NCBI GenBank assembly: GCA_937975765.1
Contig: CALJUR010000121.1
Coordinates: 62,001-126,000, forward strand
From: an uncultured Myxococcales bacterium
GTDB taxonomy: Bacteria > Myxococcota_A > UBA9042 > DTJE01
Reading direction: 5' to 3'
DNA length: 64,000 nt
A model generated the notes under the pieces. The model was not told the origin of the DNA, searched no databases, and was given only the letters and a program-made list of their open reading frames with translations. Positions 34,251-42,362 of the stretch are shown here, one piece after another (within the stretch, counting starts at the first letter, position 1; every line of letters begins with the position of its first letter). The position numbers were made by a program, and so were the translations under genes.

Positions 34251-34955
34251 TCACTTCGGGTACTTGTAGCGATGGCTGGGAGGCACGAACACGGCGATCC
34301 CGGCCGTGAAGACCACGTTGTTCATGAACTTGTCGTCATGGGCGTAGTTCTCCATGAACATGTAGTCGCGAACCTCGAGGTTCGACGCCAGCCACTCCAG
34401 CCACTGGAACCGGACGCCCAGGCCGAAGTTGCCCGATCCGTGCCAGTTGCCCCACAGGGTCTTCTGTGCGCCGCCGCCGGCGATCAGGTACATGTCCCAG
34501 AACACGGGCCGGCCGAGGCTGCCGAACCACAGCAGCTTGCCCTGGATCGGCGAGTAGGTGAGGTGCCCGCCGACGTAGAAATCCATCGGGCGCTCCTCGG
34601 GGTACACCTGGTAGTTTTCGCCGATGTCCTTCTTGTGATCGGGCACGCCATGCGGGTATTCGACCCCGAACCACTTGATGTAGTCCAGGCCGATGGCCCA
34701 CTGGTCGTCGATGTGCACCCGCAGTTGCACGCCGGCGCCCAGGTGGCGACTGAGGGACTCGTTCAGCGGGATGTTGAAGGTGGGTTCCAGTTCGAAGCGC
34801 ACCCCCTTCACGAAGGGCTTCTGCTGGAGGACCCGGACGTACTTCTCGCTGTCCGCCGGCGATGTCTCGTCGGCCTTGGCGGTCTGGGCGCGCGCCTGGG
34901 CGGCCACGAAGACCACCAGGAGGAACGCCAGCGACCCGACAACCCTGCTCTTCAT
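34251..34955 (-). CDS. Outer membrane beta-barrel protein (TIGR04565-like), possible GltA/GltB-type
   Basis: A 234-residue barrel protein with a signal peptide ending in AQARA and a short charged region before the strands (VRFELEPTFNIPLNESLSRH). It contains SNLEVRDYMFMENYAHDD, the counterpart of the conserved N-L-x-V-x-D-Y-M strand of the neighbouring barrel, so the two are tandem paralogues. Its stop lies 14 bases before the next gene's start. GGAAGAGG precedes the ATG at 34955. Confidence 0.75.
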   Translation of the reverse strand: MKSRVVGSLAFLLVVFVAAQARAQTAKADETSPADSEKYVRVLQQKPFVKGVRFELEPTFNIPLNESLSRHLGAGVQLRVHIDDQWAIGLDYIKWFGVEYPHGVPDHKKDIGENYQVYPEERPMDFYVGGHLTYSPIQGKLLWFGSLGRPVFWDMYLIAGGGAQKTLWGNWHGSGNFGLGVRFQWLEWLASNLEVRDYMFMENYAHDDKFMNNVVFTAGIAVFVPPSHRYKYPK

Positions 34956-35158
34956 GCGGCCCTCTTCCGATGGGGGGCCCGCCGTGCGGCAGGCGCCCAC
35001 AACCCCTCGAATCCGCGCGTTCTCCGGCTCGTGTCCGGGCATGTCGCAAGGTCCGATGCGCCGACTTTACCTGCGAACCCGGGATACGTCAACACAAAGC
35101 GGGCGGAAACCGCGACGGGGAATCGGGGGGAGTCCGGGGAGGGAACGTGGGGATCCGG

Positions 35159-36691
35159 TCACTGGACGGAGATCGGGACGGTGACCGAGATTACCTCGCC
35201 CTTGAAGCGGCGGAACGACGTCGAGCGCAACGTCGCCTCGATGCAGCCCTGGGCGCCGGCCGTGCCGGCGGCGTTGACCGACGTCACCTGGCCGGAGGGG
35301 CTGATCGTGATGCGCGGGTTCGCGCGGAACGGCAGGGCCAGGCCCGCGGTGCGGACACACCCTTGCAAAGCCGCCTGCTTCTTGCGCAGCGTCGCCTGGA
35401 TCTCGACCGACGACAGGGGCGTCAGGCCCTCGTCACCGCCCGCGGCGGCGGCGGCGGCCGGCGTGCCGCCGGCCTTGGCCTCGCGGCCCTTGCTCAGCGC
35501 GGCCAACAGCGCATTGGCATCGTCGGAGGCCGGGGCCTTGGCGGCCGGGGCCGGGGCCGGGGCAGGAGCCGGCGCTGCGGCAGGGGCCGCGGGCTTCTCG
35601 GCAGGCTTCTTCGCCTGGCCGGAAGGCTCCCTCGGCTTCTCGGGTGCCTTGGCGGGGGCGGGGGCGGGCGCGGCGGTGACCGCGGGGGCCTCGGCGGCGG
35701 GGGCCGGCGACGCGGCAGGCGCGGGGGCCGGGGCAGGGACCGGCGCGGGGGCCGGGGCCGGCGCCGCGGTCGGGGCCGCGGGGACGGTCGCCGGCGGCTT
35801 CTCGCCCTCCGGGTGCGAGACCAGCAGCCCGACGGCCACGCCGATGACCGCGATGGCGGCCACGCCGGCCACGCCCAGCAGCAGGTTCCTGCGCTGCTTC
35901 TTGCGCTGGGCCAGCGCCTCCGCGACGTGCCGGATCTCCCCCTCGTCCAGGGAGATCACGCCGACGCGGGACGGGGGCGCCTTCGCCGCGGCAGGTGCGG
36001 CAGCCGGGGCCGGGGTCGCCGTGGCATCGATCGGCGCCAGCGACACGGGCGCCTCGACCGGCTGGATCGCGGGCTGGCTTCGGGTGCCCTTGCGGGACTT
36101 GTAGTCGTCCAGCGAGAACAGGACCGAAGTCTCCTTGCGCTGGAAGATCATCGGCTCGACGGGAGAGGGGGTGTGCTCGGCCGCCTCGCCGGCCTCCTCG
36201 GAAGGACGGGGCGACCCGGCCGGTTCGGCCGCCGGCTTGTTCGAGACGTCCTCGTAACTCATCAACTGCGTCGCCTCGGCGACCTCGCCGGCGGCAGTGG
36301 AAACCTGGAAATCGTCGATCTCGCCCAGGCGGGTCCAACCCGCAAACCCCTTGCGCCACGCCAGGTTGTCCGCGGTGACCTCGCCCGAGGCCAGCTTGGC
36401 CCGCACGTCATCCGGCGTGAAGGGTCCCTGGCGCTCGTTGCCGGCCGCCAGGTACCACTTGACCACTTCGACCGCGGGCGCGGCAGCGGTCGCCGCGGGA
36501 ACGGGCGCCGGCGCGGACGCCTCGGCGGCAGGCTCGGCCGGGGCGACCGGGGCCGCAGGAGCCGGGGCGGCCGCGCCAACCTCGATCACGTTGCCGCAAC
36601 TCTTGCACTTGACCTTGACCGAGCCCCCGGCCGGCACGCGGTTGTTCGGCAACTTGTAGGAGGCGTTGCACTTCGGGCACTGGACCTTCAT
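35159..36691 (-). CDS. AgmX/GltJ-like protein: zinc ribbon, GYF domain, TM, Pro/Ala linker, AgmX/PglI C-terminal domain
   Basis: A 510-residue inner-membrane-spanning protein. Order: MJ0042-type zinc ribbon with Cys5, Cys8, Cys29 and Cys32; Ala/Pro linker; a GYF_2-like domain (about 77-130, VKWYLAAGNERQGPFTPDD and AWRKGFAGWTRL); a transmembrane segment near 270-292; a long Ala/Pro/Lys spacer that can reach through the periplasm; and a C-terminal AgmX/PglI domain (about 425-510, IQATLRKKQAALQGC). This is the layout of GltJ, the Myxococcus gliding protein whose ribbon and GYF domains face the cytoplasm and contact MglA. Two barrel genes follow it. Confidence 0.82.
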   Translation of the reverse strand: MKVQCPKCNASYKLPNNRVPAGGSVKVKCKSCGNVIEVGAAAPAPAAPVAPAEPAAEASAPAPVPAATAAAPAVEVVKWYLAAGNERQGPFTPDDVRAKLASGEVTADNLAWRKGFAGWTRLGEIDDFQVSTAAGEVAEATQLMSYEDVSNKPAAEPAGSPRPSEEAGEAAEHTPSPVEPMIFQRKETSVLFSLDDYKSRKGTRSQPAIQPVEAPVSLAPIDATATPAPAAAPAAAKAPPSRVGVISLDEGEIRHVAEALAQRKKQRRNLLLGVAGVAAIAVIGVAVGLLVSHPEGEKPPATVPAAPTAAPAPAPAPVPAPAPAPAASPAPAAEAPAVTAAPAPAPAKAPEKPREPSGQAKKPAEKPAAPAAAPAPAPAPAPAAKAPASDDANALLAALSKGREAKAGGTPAAAAAAGGDEGLTPLSSVEIQATLRKKQAALQGCVRTAGLALPFRANPRITISPSGQVTSVNAAGTAGAQGCIEATLRSTSFRRFKGEVISVTVPISVQ

Positions 36692-36736
36692 CTTCCGTCC
36701 TCCGCAGTCCGGCGGCGTACGACCTGCGCCGGGGGT

Positions 36737-38710
36737 TCATTCCCGGGCCGTAGTATAGACCAAACGCATTGCAAGCAAAGCGACGATCCCGAGGAAGAGC
36801 CATGCCGGCACGAAAGACGCTGGCAAGGCCGTCCCCTGCACGCAGCCCCCCCCGTGCCCTCCGCCGGTTTCCGGGCCCGGGTCCGCCAGCATCCCTTCAT
36901 CGGCGGCCGCATCCTGGACCGGCTTCGCCTGTTCGCAGTGGAACGACCCGTTGCAGAAGTAGCCCGTCGCGCACTCCGGGCAGCGGCCGCCGCACCCGTC
37001 GGCACCGCATCGGCCCGGCGGGCAGTAGGGGGTGCACGTGCCGGGGTCGCTCCCCGGCTCCCCGGCGTCCGGGCCGATCGCCACGTCGTCTTCCCCGGGG
37101 ACCTCCTGGGCGGGCTCGTCGACCTCCGCGGGGGCATCGGGACCGGCCGTCTCCCGGACGTCCGGGTCCGTCGCGTCCGTGCCGGTCGCATCGGGCTGGA
37201 CCACGTCCCCGGAGGCCTCCGGGATCGTCCCGACGCAGGTCCCCGCGCCGTCGCACGCGGTCCCCGACGGGCACTGGCCGCACAGGCTGCCGCAGCCGTC
37301 GTCGCCGCACTCGCGCCCATCGCATGCCGGCGTGCAGGGCTTCACGATGACCCCGCACTCGTTCAGCGGGCACAGCCACTCCGGGCCGTGGCAGTCCGCC
37401 GAATCCGTGCAGTCGCCGACGAACCCTCCCGCCGCGGCGACGCATGTCCCGCCCGAGCACGACCCGTCCGGCACCCACGCCGCGAACGCCCCGGCGGGAA
37501 TCGCCCGGGACACGCAGTGCATCGCGCCGCCCCAGGAGATGATCTCGTCCGATACGATGCCGACGTGCGTCCAGTCCGGCATCGCCTCCTTCCACACGGC
37601 CGTCGCCTCGTCCTGGTACTCCGGGTAGTCCGCGTACACCGGGAACAGGTTCACGCCGTTCGCGAACGTGGAGTTCGTGTACGTCCGCCAGACGCCGTCG
37701 TTCTGGTAGGGCATCGGGATGCGGTGGACCGTCAGCCGCGACCCGTCGGCCAACACCTCTCCCTTGAGGAGGTCGGCGTTGCTGTCCAGGTCCCTCCAGG
37801 TCTGGCGCGAGGACCGGGAGTCGTCCGACTGCCCCACCACGTACACGTTCGGCGCGACGTGCTTCGAAAACATGTCGATGTGGCCGGTCCCGTCGTCCTC
37901 GGGGATCAGCACGATCAGTTTCCGGCATCCCAGGTGCACCCGGAAGACCTCCTCGACCTCGGCCTGGGTCTTGTCCGGGTTGTCATTGAAGACCACCTGG
38001 GACGCGAAGCACGTGCCCTTGCCGTCGGTCGAGAAGTTGCCGCCCTCGAGGTACAGCGGCGCGCGGTAGGTCGTCACGCCCCACCGGTTGCCCAGCAGCG
38101 TGGGCACCGCGTCGTCGGACGGCCGATCGGGGTAGTACCGGAAGTCCGAGAACGCGACGGTCCCCGACGGTTCGACCAGCGGGAACGGCCCGAAGTCGAT
38201 CATCCAGATCGAGTCGGCGGAGTACGTCAGGAAATGCACCTTCGAATCGATCGTCGCCTGGGCCACGCCGCGGCTCTTCAGGCGCTGCACGAAATCGCTG
38301 CTGGTGGCCCGGTCCGGCACCAGCATCGTGAACTCCACCGTGTCCACGCCGTACCGGACCATGTCCAGGAGCGAGTTCCCGACGGCCTGGTACCAGGAGT
38401 CGAAGCCGGTGTACGACAGCAGGATGGTCTGCATCGGCTCCCACTCGACGAACGCCCGGAAGCCCGCCTTCGAGGGCGGCACGGTGATCGCATACAGTTC
38501 CGGGTGCTGGGCTCGGTAGGTCGCGTCGGGGTCGGCGGCCGCCGGGGACCGGAAGGTCTTCGTCTTCCAGGCGGGCAGCATCCGGCGGGTCGTCCCGGCC
38601 GGGTTCGCTGCGGCCGGCGCCGGGCTCCCCGACGGCCCGCCACCGGGCTCGCCGCAGGCCGTCCCCAGCGCCAGGGCCACCGCGATCGCCACCCGATGGA
38701 AGTCCCGCAC
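36737..38710 (-). CDS. Secreted agmatine/peptidylarginine deiminase-like protein with MYXO-CTERM-like tail
   Basis: A 657-residue exported protein. A signal with lipobox-like GTAC (Cys19) is followed by a deiminase domain (about residues 80-410) with EGGNFSTDGKGTCFAS, the Asp/His motif DGTGHIDMF and the nucleophile region WGGAMHCVSR (Cys399), all as in the agmatine deiminase/PPAD family. After it come Cys-rich repeats (CGDDGCGSLCGQC; CGADGCGGRCPEC), an acidic Pro-rich linker, and the C-terminus GGGCVQG, a hydrophobic helix and Arg residues, the MYXO-CTERM sorting layout. It probably hydrolyses a guanidino substrate at the cell surface. GTG 38710 is chosen for its signal peptide and GGGCGAGG. 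Confidence 0.85.
   Translation of the reverse strand: MRDFHRVAIAVALALGTACGEPGGGPSGSPAPAAANPAGTTRRMLPAWKTKTFRSPAAADPDATYRAQHPELYAITVPPSKAGFRAFVEWEPMQTILLSYTGFDSWYQAVGNSLLDMVRYGVDTVEFTMLVPDRATSSDFVQRLKSRGVAQATIDSKVHFLTYSADSIWMIDFGPFPLVEPSGTVAFSDFRYYPDRPSDDAVPTLLGNRWGVTTYRAPLYLEGGNFSTDGKGTCFASQVVFNDNPDKTQAEVEEVFRVHLGCRKLIVLIPEDDGTGHIDMFSKHVAPNVYVVGQSDDSRSSRQTWRDLDSNADLLKGEVLADGSRLTVHRIPMPYQNDGVWRTYTNSTFANGVNLFPVYADYPEYQDEATAVWKEAMPDWTHVGIVSDEIISWGGAMHCVSRAIPAGAFAAWVPDGSCSGGTCVAAAGGFVGDCTDSADCHGPEWLCPLNECGVIVKPCTPACDGRECGDDGCGSLCGQCPSGTACDGAGTCVGTIPEASGDVVQPDATGTDATDPDVRETAGPDAPAEVDEPAQEVPGEDDVAIGPDAGEPGSDPGTCTPYCPPGRCGADGCGGRCPECATGYFCNGSFHCEQAKPVQDAAADEGMLADPGPETGGGHGGGCVQGTALPASFVPAWLFLGIVALLAMRLVYTTARE
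36752..36779 (-). promoter_or_regulatory. Candidate promoter of the AgmX/GltJ-like gene
   Basis: On the reverse strand, TTTGCT (36779-36774), 16 bases, TATACT (36757-36752), about 60 bases before the ATG at 36691. It lies inside the 3' end of the deiminase gene, within codons for its membrane tail. Confidence 0.45.
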
Positions 38711-38826
38711 GTCGCGCCTCGCCCTGCTGGAAGTACCGTCCGGCCCGGCCGGAACGGGACGCGGAAGTATAGGTGCCCGCGCACGAAAAGGGAACCGGCG
38801 CGCGGGGAGGGAGGACCCGGCGGGGA

Positions 38827-40179
38827 TCACCGTTCGAATCCGCGGTAGACCCGGGCCCTCTTCCGGGCCTGGTTGCGCAGCAGGGGCACCTGCTGGTCCA
38901 CGAAGTCCACGATGCGGCCGGCCGTCTTGCCCTCGGCGGGGCGCAGCGCGCGACCCAGGGCCTGGGTGGTCCGGGCCACGTTGCCGTTCGGGGTCGTCAG
39001 GAACACCGTGTCGATGGCCGGCAGGTCGAACCCCTCGCCGACCAGGGAGGTCGTGGCCACCAGCACGGTCACCTCGCCGCGCCGGAACCTGGCCAGCACC
39101 TCGTCGCGGGCCTCCTTCGGCAGGTCCCCGGTCATCGCGGCGACCGGCAGGCCCTCGGCTGACAGCGCCGCCGCCAGGAACCGGCAATGGTCCACGCGGT
39201 CCGACAGCACCAGCGACCGCTCGCCGCGATGGTCCTTCACGGCGCCCACGATCAGGGCGTTGCGGCCCGGGTCCTTGACCAGCCGGTTGACCAGGCGGCC
39301 GTAGTTGTTGCGGAAGGCCCCCTTGAACGCCGTCGAGACCTCCACCACCTCCGAGGGGGCGATCGAGCCGGCCGCCACCAGGGTCTTCGGCTTGACCGCG
39401 TGGCAGATCGGCCCGACCACGTCGAACAGCACCGGGTGCAACCGGTCCTTGCGGGTGGGCGTGGCCGACAACCCGATCCGCCAGCGGGCCGCGAAGCGCT
39501 GCACCACGGACTTGAACGTCTCGGCCGGGCAGTGGTGGCACTCGTCCAGCACCACCAGTCCGAACGCGTCCCGCAGCGCCTGCAGGTCCCTGCGCTGCAA
39601 CGTCTGGACCATCGCCACCGTCACGTCGCGCCACTCGTCCTGCCCGCCGCCCACCTTCCCCGGGTCGATGCCCAGGAACGTGCGGACCCGTTCGGCCGTC
39701 TGGTCCAGCAGCACCGAGGTGTGCACCACGATCAGGGTGCGGACCCGCAACCGGGCCGCCAGCGCGCAGGCGATGACCGTCTTCCCGCTGCCGGTCGGGG
39801 CCTGGATCACCCCGTCCCGGGCCGCGACGGCTGCGGCGAACGCGGCCTCCTGGTAGTCGCGCAAGTCGCCGATGAACCCCGGCAGGTCCGCCGGCGGCGC
39901 CACGGTCCGGTCCTCGGGCGGCGGGGCGTCCGGCCCCAGCAGGCGGGCCACCAGGTCCCTCGCCCCGCGCGGCAGCAGCACCTCGCCCGGACCGGCGGCC
40001 TCGAACAGGTCCACGGTCCTGGCCAGGTGCCGGCAGGGGCGGCGGAACCGGCGGGCGTCCCAGTAGACCGGGTTTTCGTAGGTGAAGCGCTGGCGGAGTC
40101 CCTCGACCAGCGCAGCCTGCGCCGGGTCGCCGGGGTCGATCCCCTCAAGTCTCAGGCGCTCCTGGACGATGAGTCTCAC
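38827..40179 (-). CDS. Superfamily 2 helicase (XPB/type III-like)
   Basis: A 450-residue ATP-dependent helicase or translocase. Helicase motifs in order: RDYQEAAFAAA (Q-like, near 107), APTGSGKTVIA (motif I, near 123), VVLDECHHCPAETF (motif II, DECH, near 200), GLSATPTRKDRLH (motif III, near 228), VLVATTSLVGEGFDLP (motif V, near 372) and TQALGRALRP (motif VI, near 404). Its N-terminal 100 residues are family-specific. The DECH box and short length are like XPB/RadD-type bacterial enzymes that act on DNA or RNA repair intermediates. GTG at 40179 is the preferred start; the ribosome site is weak. Confidence 0.85.
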   Translation of the reverse strand: MRLIVQERLRLEGIDPGDPAQAALVEGLRQRFTYENPVYWDARRFRRPCRHLARTVDLFEAAGPGEVLLPRGARDLVARLLGPDAPPPEDRTVAPPADLPGFIGDLRDYQEAAFAAAVAARDGVIQAPTGSGKTVIACALAARLRVRTLIVVHTSVLLDQTAERVRTFLGIDPGKVGGGQDEWRDVTVAMVQTLQRRDLQALRDAFGLVVLDECHHCPAETFKSVVQRFAARWRIGLSATPTRKDRLHPVLFDVVGPICHAVKPKTLVAAGSIAPSEVVEVSTAFKGAFRNNYGRLVNRLVKDPGRNALIVGAVKDHRGERSLVLSDRVDHCRFLAAALSAEGLPVAAMTGDLPKEARDEVLARFRRGEVTVLVATTSLVGEGFDLPAIDTVFLTTPNGNVARTTQALGRALRPAEGKTAGRIVDFVDQQVPLLRNQARKRARVYRGFER

Positions 40180-40312
40180 GGCTGGGGTATGCCACCGGCC
40201 GGGCCGGGCGTCAACCGCGCCCGCCCCTGCCCGGCGACGGCATCCGGGCGGGCGCGACCTTGTGCCGGATCCCTGCGTTCGATGATAGAATCGGCCGCGG
40301 GAGGCAGCGGAA

Positions 40313-41263
40313 GTGGAAAGGCGAGGCAACCAGCGATTCCCCCTTGCGATGAAGGCGTTCCCTCTCGGCGGCAGCCCCGAGTCCATGCTCGAGACCGACA
40401 ACGTGTCCTCCAGCGGCGCGTATTTCGTGGGCGATCCCGGCGTCCAGGCCGGCGCCCACGTGTGGCTGCGGCTGGAACTGGGCACGGCCCAGCGTGGCCG
40501 CGAGAGCATCTACCCGCTGTGCATGCAGGTCCACGTCGCCCGGCTGTCGCAGTCGGGGGACGGCTCGGTGGCCGGGTTCGGCGCCGAGTGGCGTGCGGCC
40601 TGGTGCCCGGATGACGCCACCCCGCTGAAGGAGTTCCTGCGCCGCACGCTGTCCCTGTCGTCCGGCTACATCCAGACCGTGCCCCCGGCGACCGCGGACG
40701 GCCGCACCTCCTTCCTGTACGTGTTCCCCGCCGGCGCCACGGCGATGCCCGTTGCGACGCCCGCCCCGGCACCCGCCGAGGTCCTGACCCCGTACGAGGA
40801 GCAGATGGCGCTGGACGCCGCGCCGGCCCCCGCGAAGGCCCCGGCCGACCCTTCCGCCATGGTGGCGAACGGCGTGGACCTGGATGGCAAGACGCCCCTG
40901 CCCGGCGAGACCCGGTCGGGCCTCGCGGTCTACGTCGCGGTGCCGCTGACCTGGGCGCTGGACTCCGAGGAGTTCGAGGGCCGCGCCATCAAGATGACGA
41001 CGTCCGGCGTCCGCGTGGCCACGCTGGCCGACCTGCCGGGGTCGTACCGCCGCATCACGATCCGCATCCCGATCCGCCAGCGCGACCGTTCCGGAACGCT
41101 GGCCCTGTCCGGCACCGTCGTCAACCAGCGGCCCCCGCGCGAGGAGGGGCAGGAGGCGCAGTTCGAGGTCCAGTTGACGCTGGGCAACGACCCCGAAAGC
41201 CTGCACCTGTACCGCAAGCTCCTGGACCGTCTGTCCGCGATGGCGGCCCCCGTGGGTGCCTGA
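40313..41263 (+). CDS. Protein with two PilZ-like domains
   Basis: A 316-residue soluble protein starting with GTG at 40313 (GGGAGG upstream). The first PilZ-like domain begins with MERRGNQRFPLAMKAF, close to the RxxxR signature, and continues to DNVSSSGAYFVGD, matching the D/NxSxxG signature near residue 29. The second, weaker domain (about 200-315) contains MTTSGVRVATLADLP. A cyclic-di-GMP-binding role is suggested by the first domain. It is divergent from the helicase gene and may act in motility or envelope signalling. Confidence 0.75.
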   Translation: MERRGNQRFPLAMKAFPLGGSPESMLETDNVSSSGAYFVGDPGVQAGAHVWLRLELGTAQRGRESIYPLCMQVHVARLSQSGDGSVAGFGAEWRAAWCPDDATPLKEFLRRTLSLSSGYIQTVPPATADGRTSFLYVFPAGATAMPVATPAPAPAEVLTPYEEQMALDAAPAPAKAPADPSAMVANGVDLDGKTPLPGETRSGLAVYVAVPLTWALDSEEFEGRAIKMTTSGVRVATLADLPGSYRRITIRIPIRQRDRSGTLALSGTVVNQRPPREEGQEAQFEVQLTLGNDPESLHLYRKLLDRLSAMAAPVGA

Positions 41264-41316
41264 CCCCCTTTCTCGCGATCCCCCGCAACCCGCCGGGTTC
41301 CAGGTGCCGAACGGCG

Positions 41317-41344
41317 TTGACTGCCCGCGTTCCTGTGGTATGTT
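41317..41344 (+). promoter_or_regulatory. Promoter of the TPR lipoprotein/GT39 operon
   Basis: TTGACT at 41317-41322, 16 bases, TATGTT at 41339-41344, about 28 bases before the ATG at 41373. Five and four of six consensus matches. Confidence 0.5.
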
Positions 41345-41372
41345 TCCTGCGCGTTTCGGGAGGTTGGTACGG

Positions 41373-42359
41373 ATGCATCGGACGCGAATCACGCTGCTGG
41401 CGGCGCTGGTCGCCTGGGGTTGCGGCGGCGACCCCGTCACGGCCGGCCGGCGGGTGCTGGACACCGATCCCGTCAAGGCGGCCGCCCTGTTCCGCGAGGC
41501 CGCCGCGAAGAAATCCCCGTGCTTCGAATGCGATGCGTACCTGGGGATGGCGCTGGAGCGGACCCGGGACGTCGCAGGTGCCGTCGAGGCCTACGAGCGC
41601 GCCCTGGCGCTGCCCGAGGCGAAGAGCCGTCCCGAACCGGTCGCCGGCCGCCTGCTGGGCCTGTACGAGACCCTCTTCCGCGACACGTCCGATGACGCCG
41701 CCCGTGCCGGGCTGGCCCGCAAGGCCGCGCCGCTGGAGGCGTCACTGACCGTCGCCCGCCCGTGGGCGAACTCGTTCCTGCTGGACCAGGCGAAGAGGCA
41801 GATCGTCGCGCTGGGCGACGCCGGGAAGCCCCCCGAGGCGAAGGCCGCGGTCGAGGCCGCCATGGCGCTGTACCTGCCCGCCGACCTGAAGAAGCGGTTC
41901 GCCGACGAGGCCACCGCGGCGCTGCAGAAGGCGTTCGTGGTCCGGAACACCGGGAAGTTCGCGAAGGAACTGGCCGAGCCCCTCGCGGGGGACGGCCTGT
42001 ACGACGCCAAGTCCTCCGAGGTGGTCGTCGCCCACCGGTTCACGATCCCCTCGAAGAAGGCCGACCCGCGGTTCGACCCCTCCTCGTCCGACTTCGCGAC
42101 GAACGTGCGGAAGGAGGCGTGCCTGCCCCTGCGGAAGTCGCTGGAGGACCTGGTCGCGAAGTGCGCACCGGCCCTGGGACTCCGCAAGGCGACGCCGGCC
42201 GACCTGGACTGGGTGTTCGCGGAACTGTTCAAGCAGTCGCGTGCCGGCTTCGCGAACCACGGTCCCGCCGAGCGGTCCCCGGCCGGCGAGCCCTACCTGT
42301 GCGAGATCCGCGTCCCCCTGCCCGGCTTCCTGGGGGAACTGTACCGGTTCGCGGAGTAG
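41373..42359 (+). CDS. Lipoprotein with TPR-like repeats
   Basis: A 328-residue lipoprotein (lipobox VAWGC) with an alpha-helical, TPR-like first half (AAALFREAAAKKSPC; YLGMALERTRDVAGAVEAYERALALPE) and a less regular second half ending in PLPGFLGELYRFAE. GGGAGG lies ten bases before the ATG at 41373. Three bases separate it from the GT39 gene, so it heads that operon; a role in presenting or sorting glycosylated envelope proteins is possible but unproven. Confidence 0.75.
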   Translation: MHRTRITLLAALVAWGCGGDPVTAGRRVLDTDPVKAAALFREAAAKKSPCFECDAYLGMALERTRDVAGAVEAYERALALPEAKSRPEPVAGRLLGLYETLFRDTSDDAARAGLARKAAPLEASLTVARPWANSFLLDQAKRQIVALGDAGKPPEAKAAVEAAMALYLPADLKKRFADEATAALQKAFVVRNTGKFAKELAEPLAGDGLYDAKSSEVVVAHRFTIPSKKADPRFDPSSSDFATNVRKEACLPLRKSLEDLVAKCAPALGLRKATPADLDWVFAELFKQSRAGFANHGPAERSPAGEPYLCEIRVPLPGFLGELYRFAE

Positions 42360-42362
42360 CGA

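Noticed and set aside
35440..35810. A low-complexity GCC/GGC-rich tandem repeat
   Set aside because: It is the Ala/Pro spacer of the AgmX/GltJ-like protein and reads in frame throughout.
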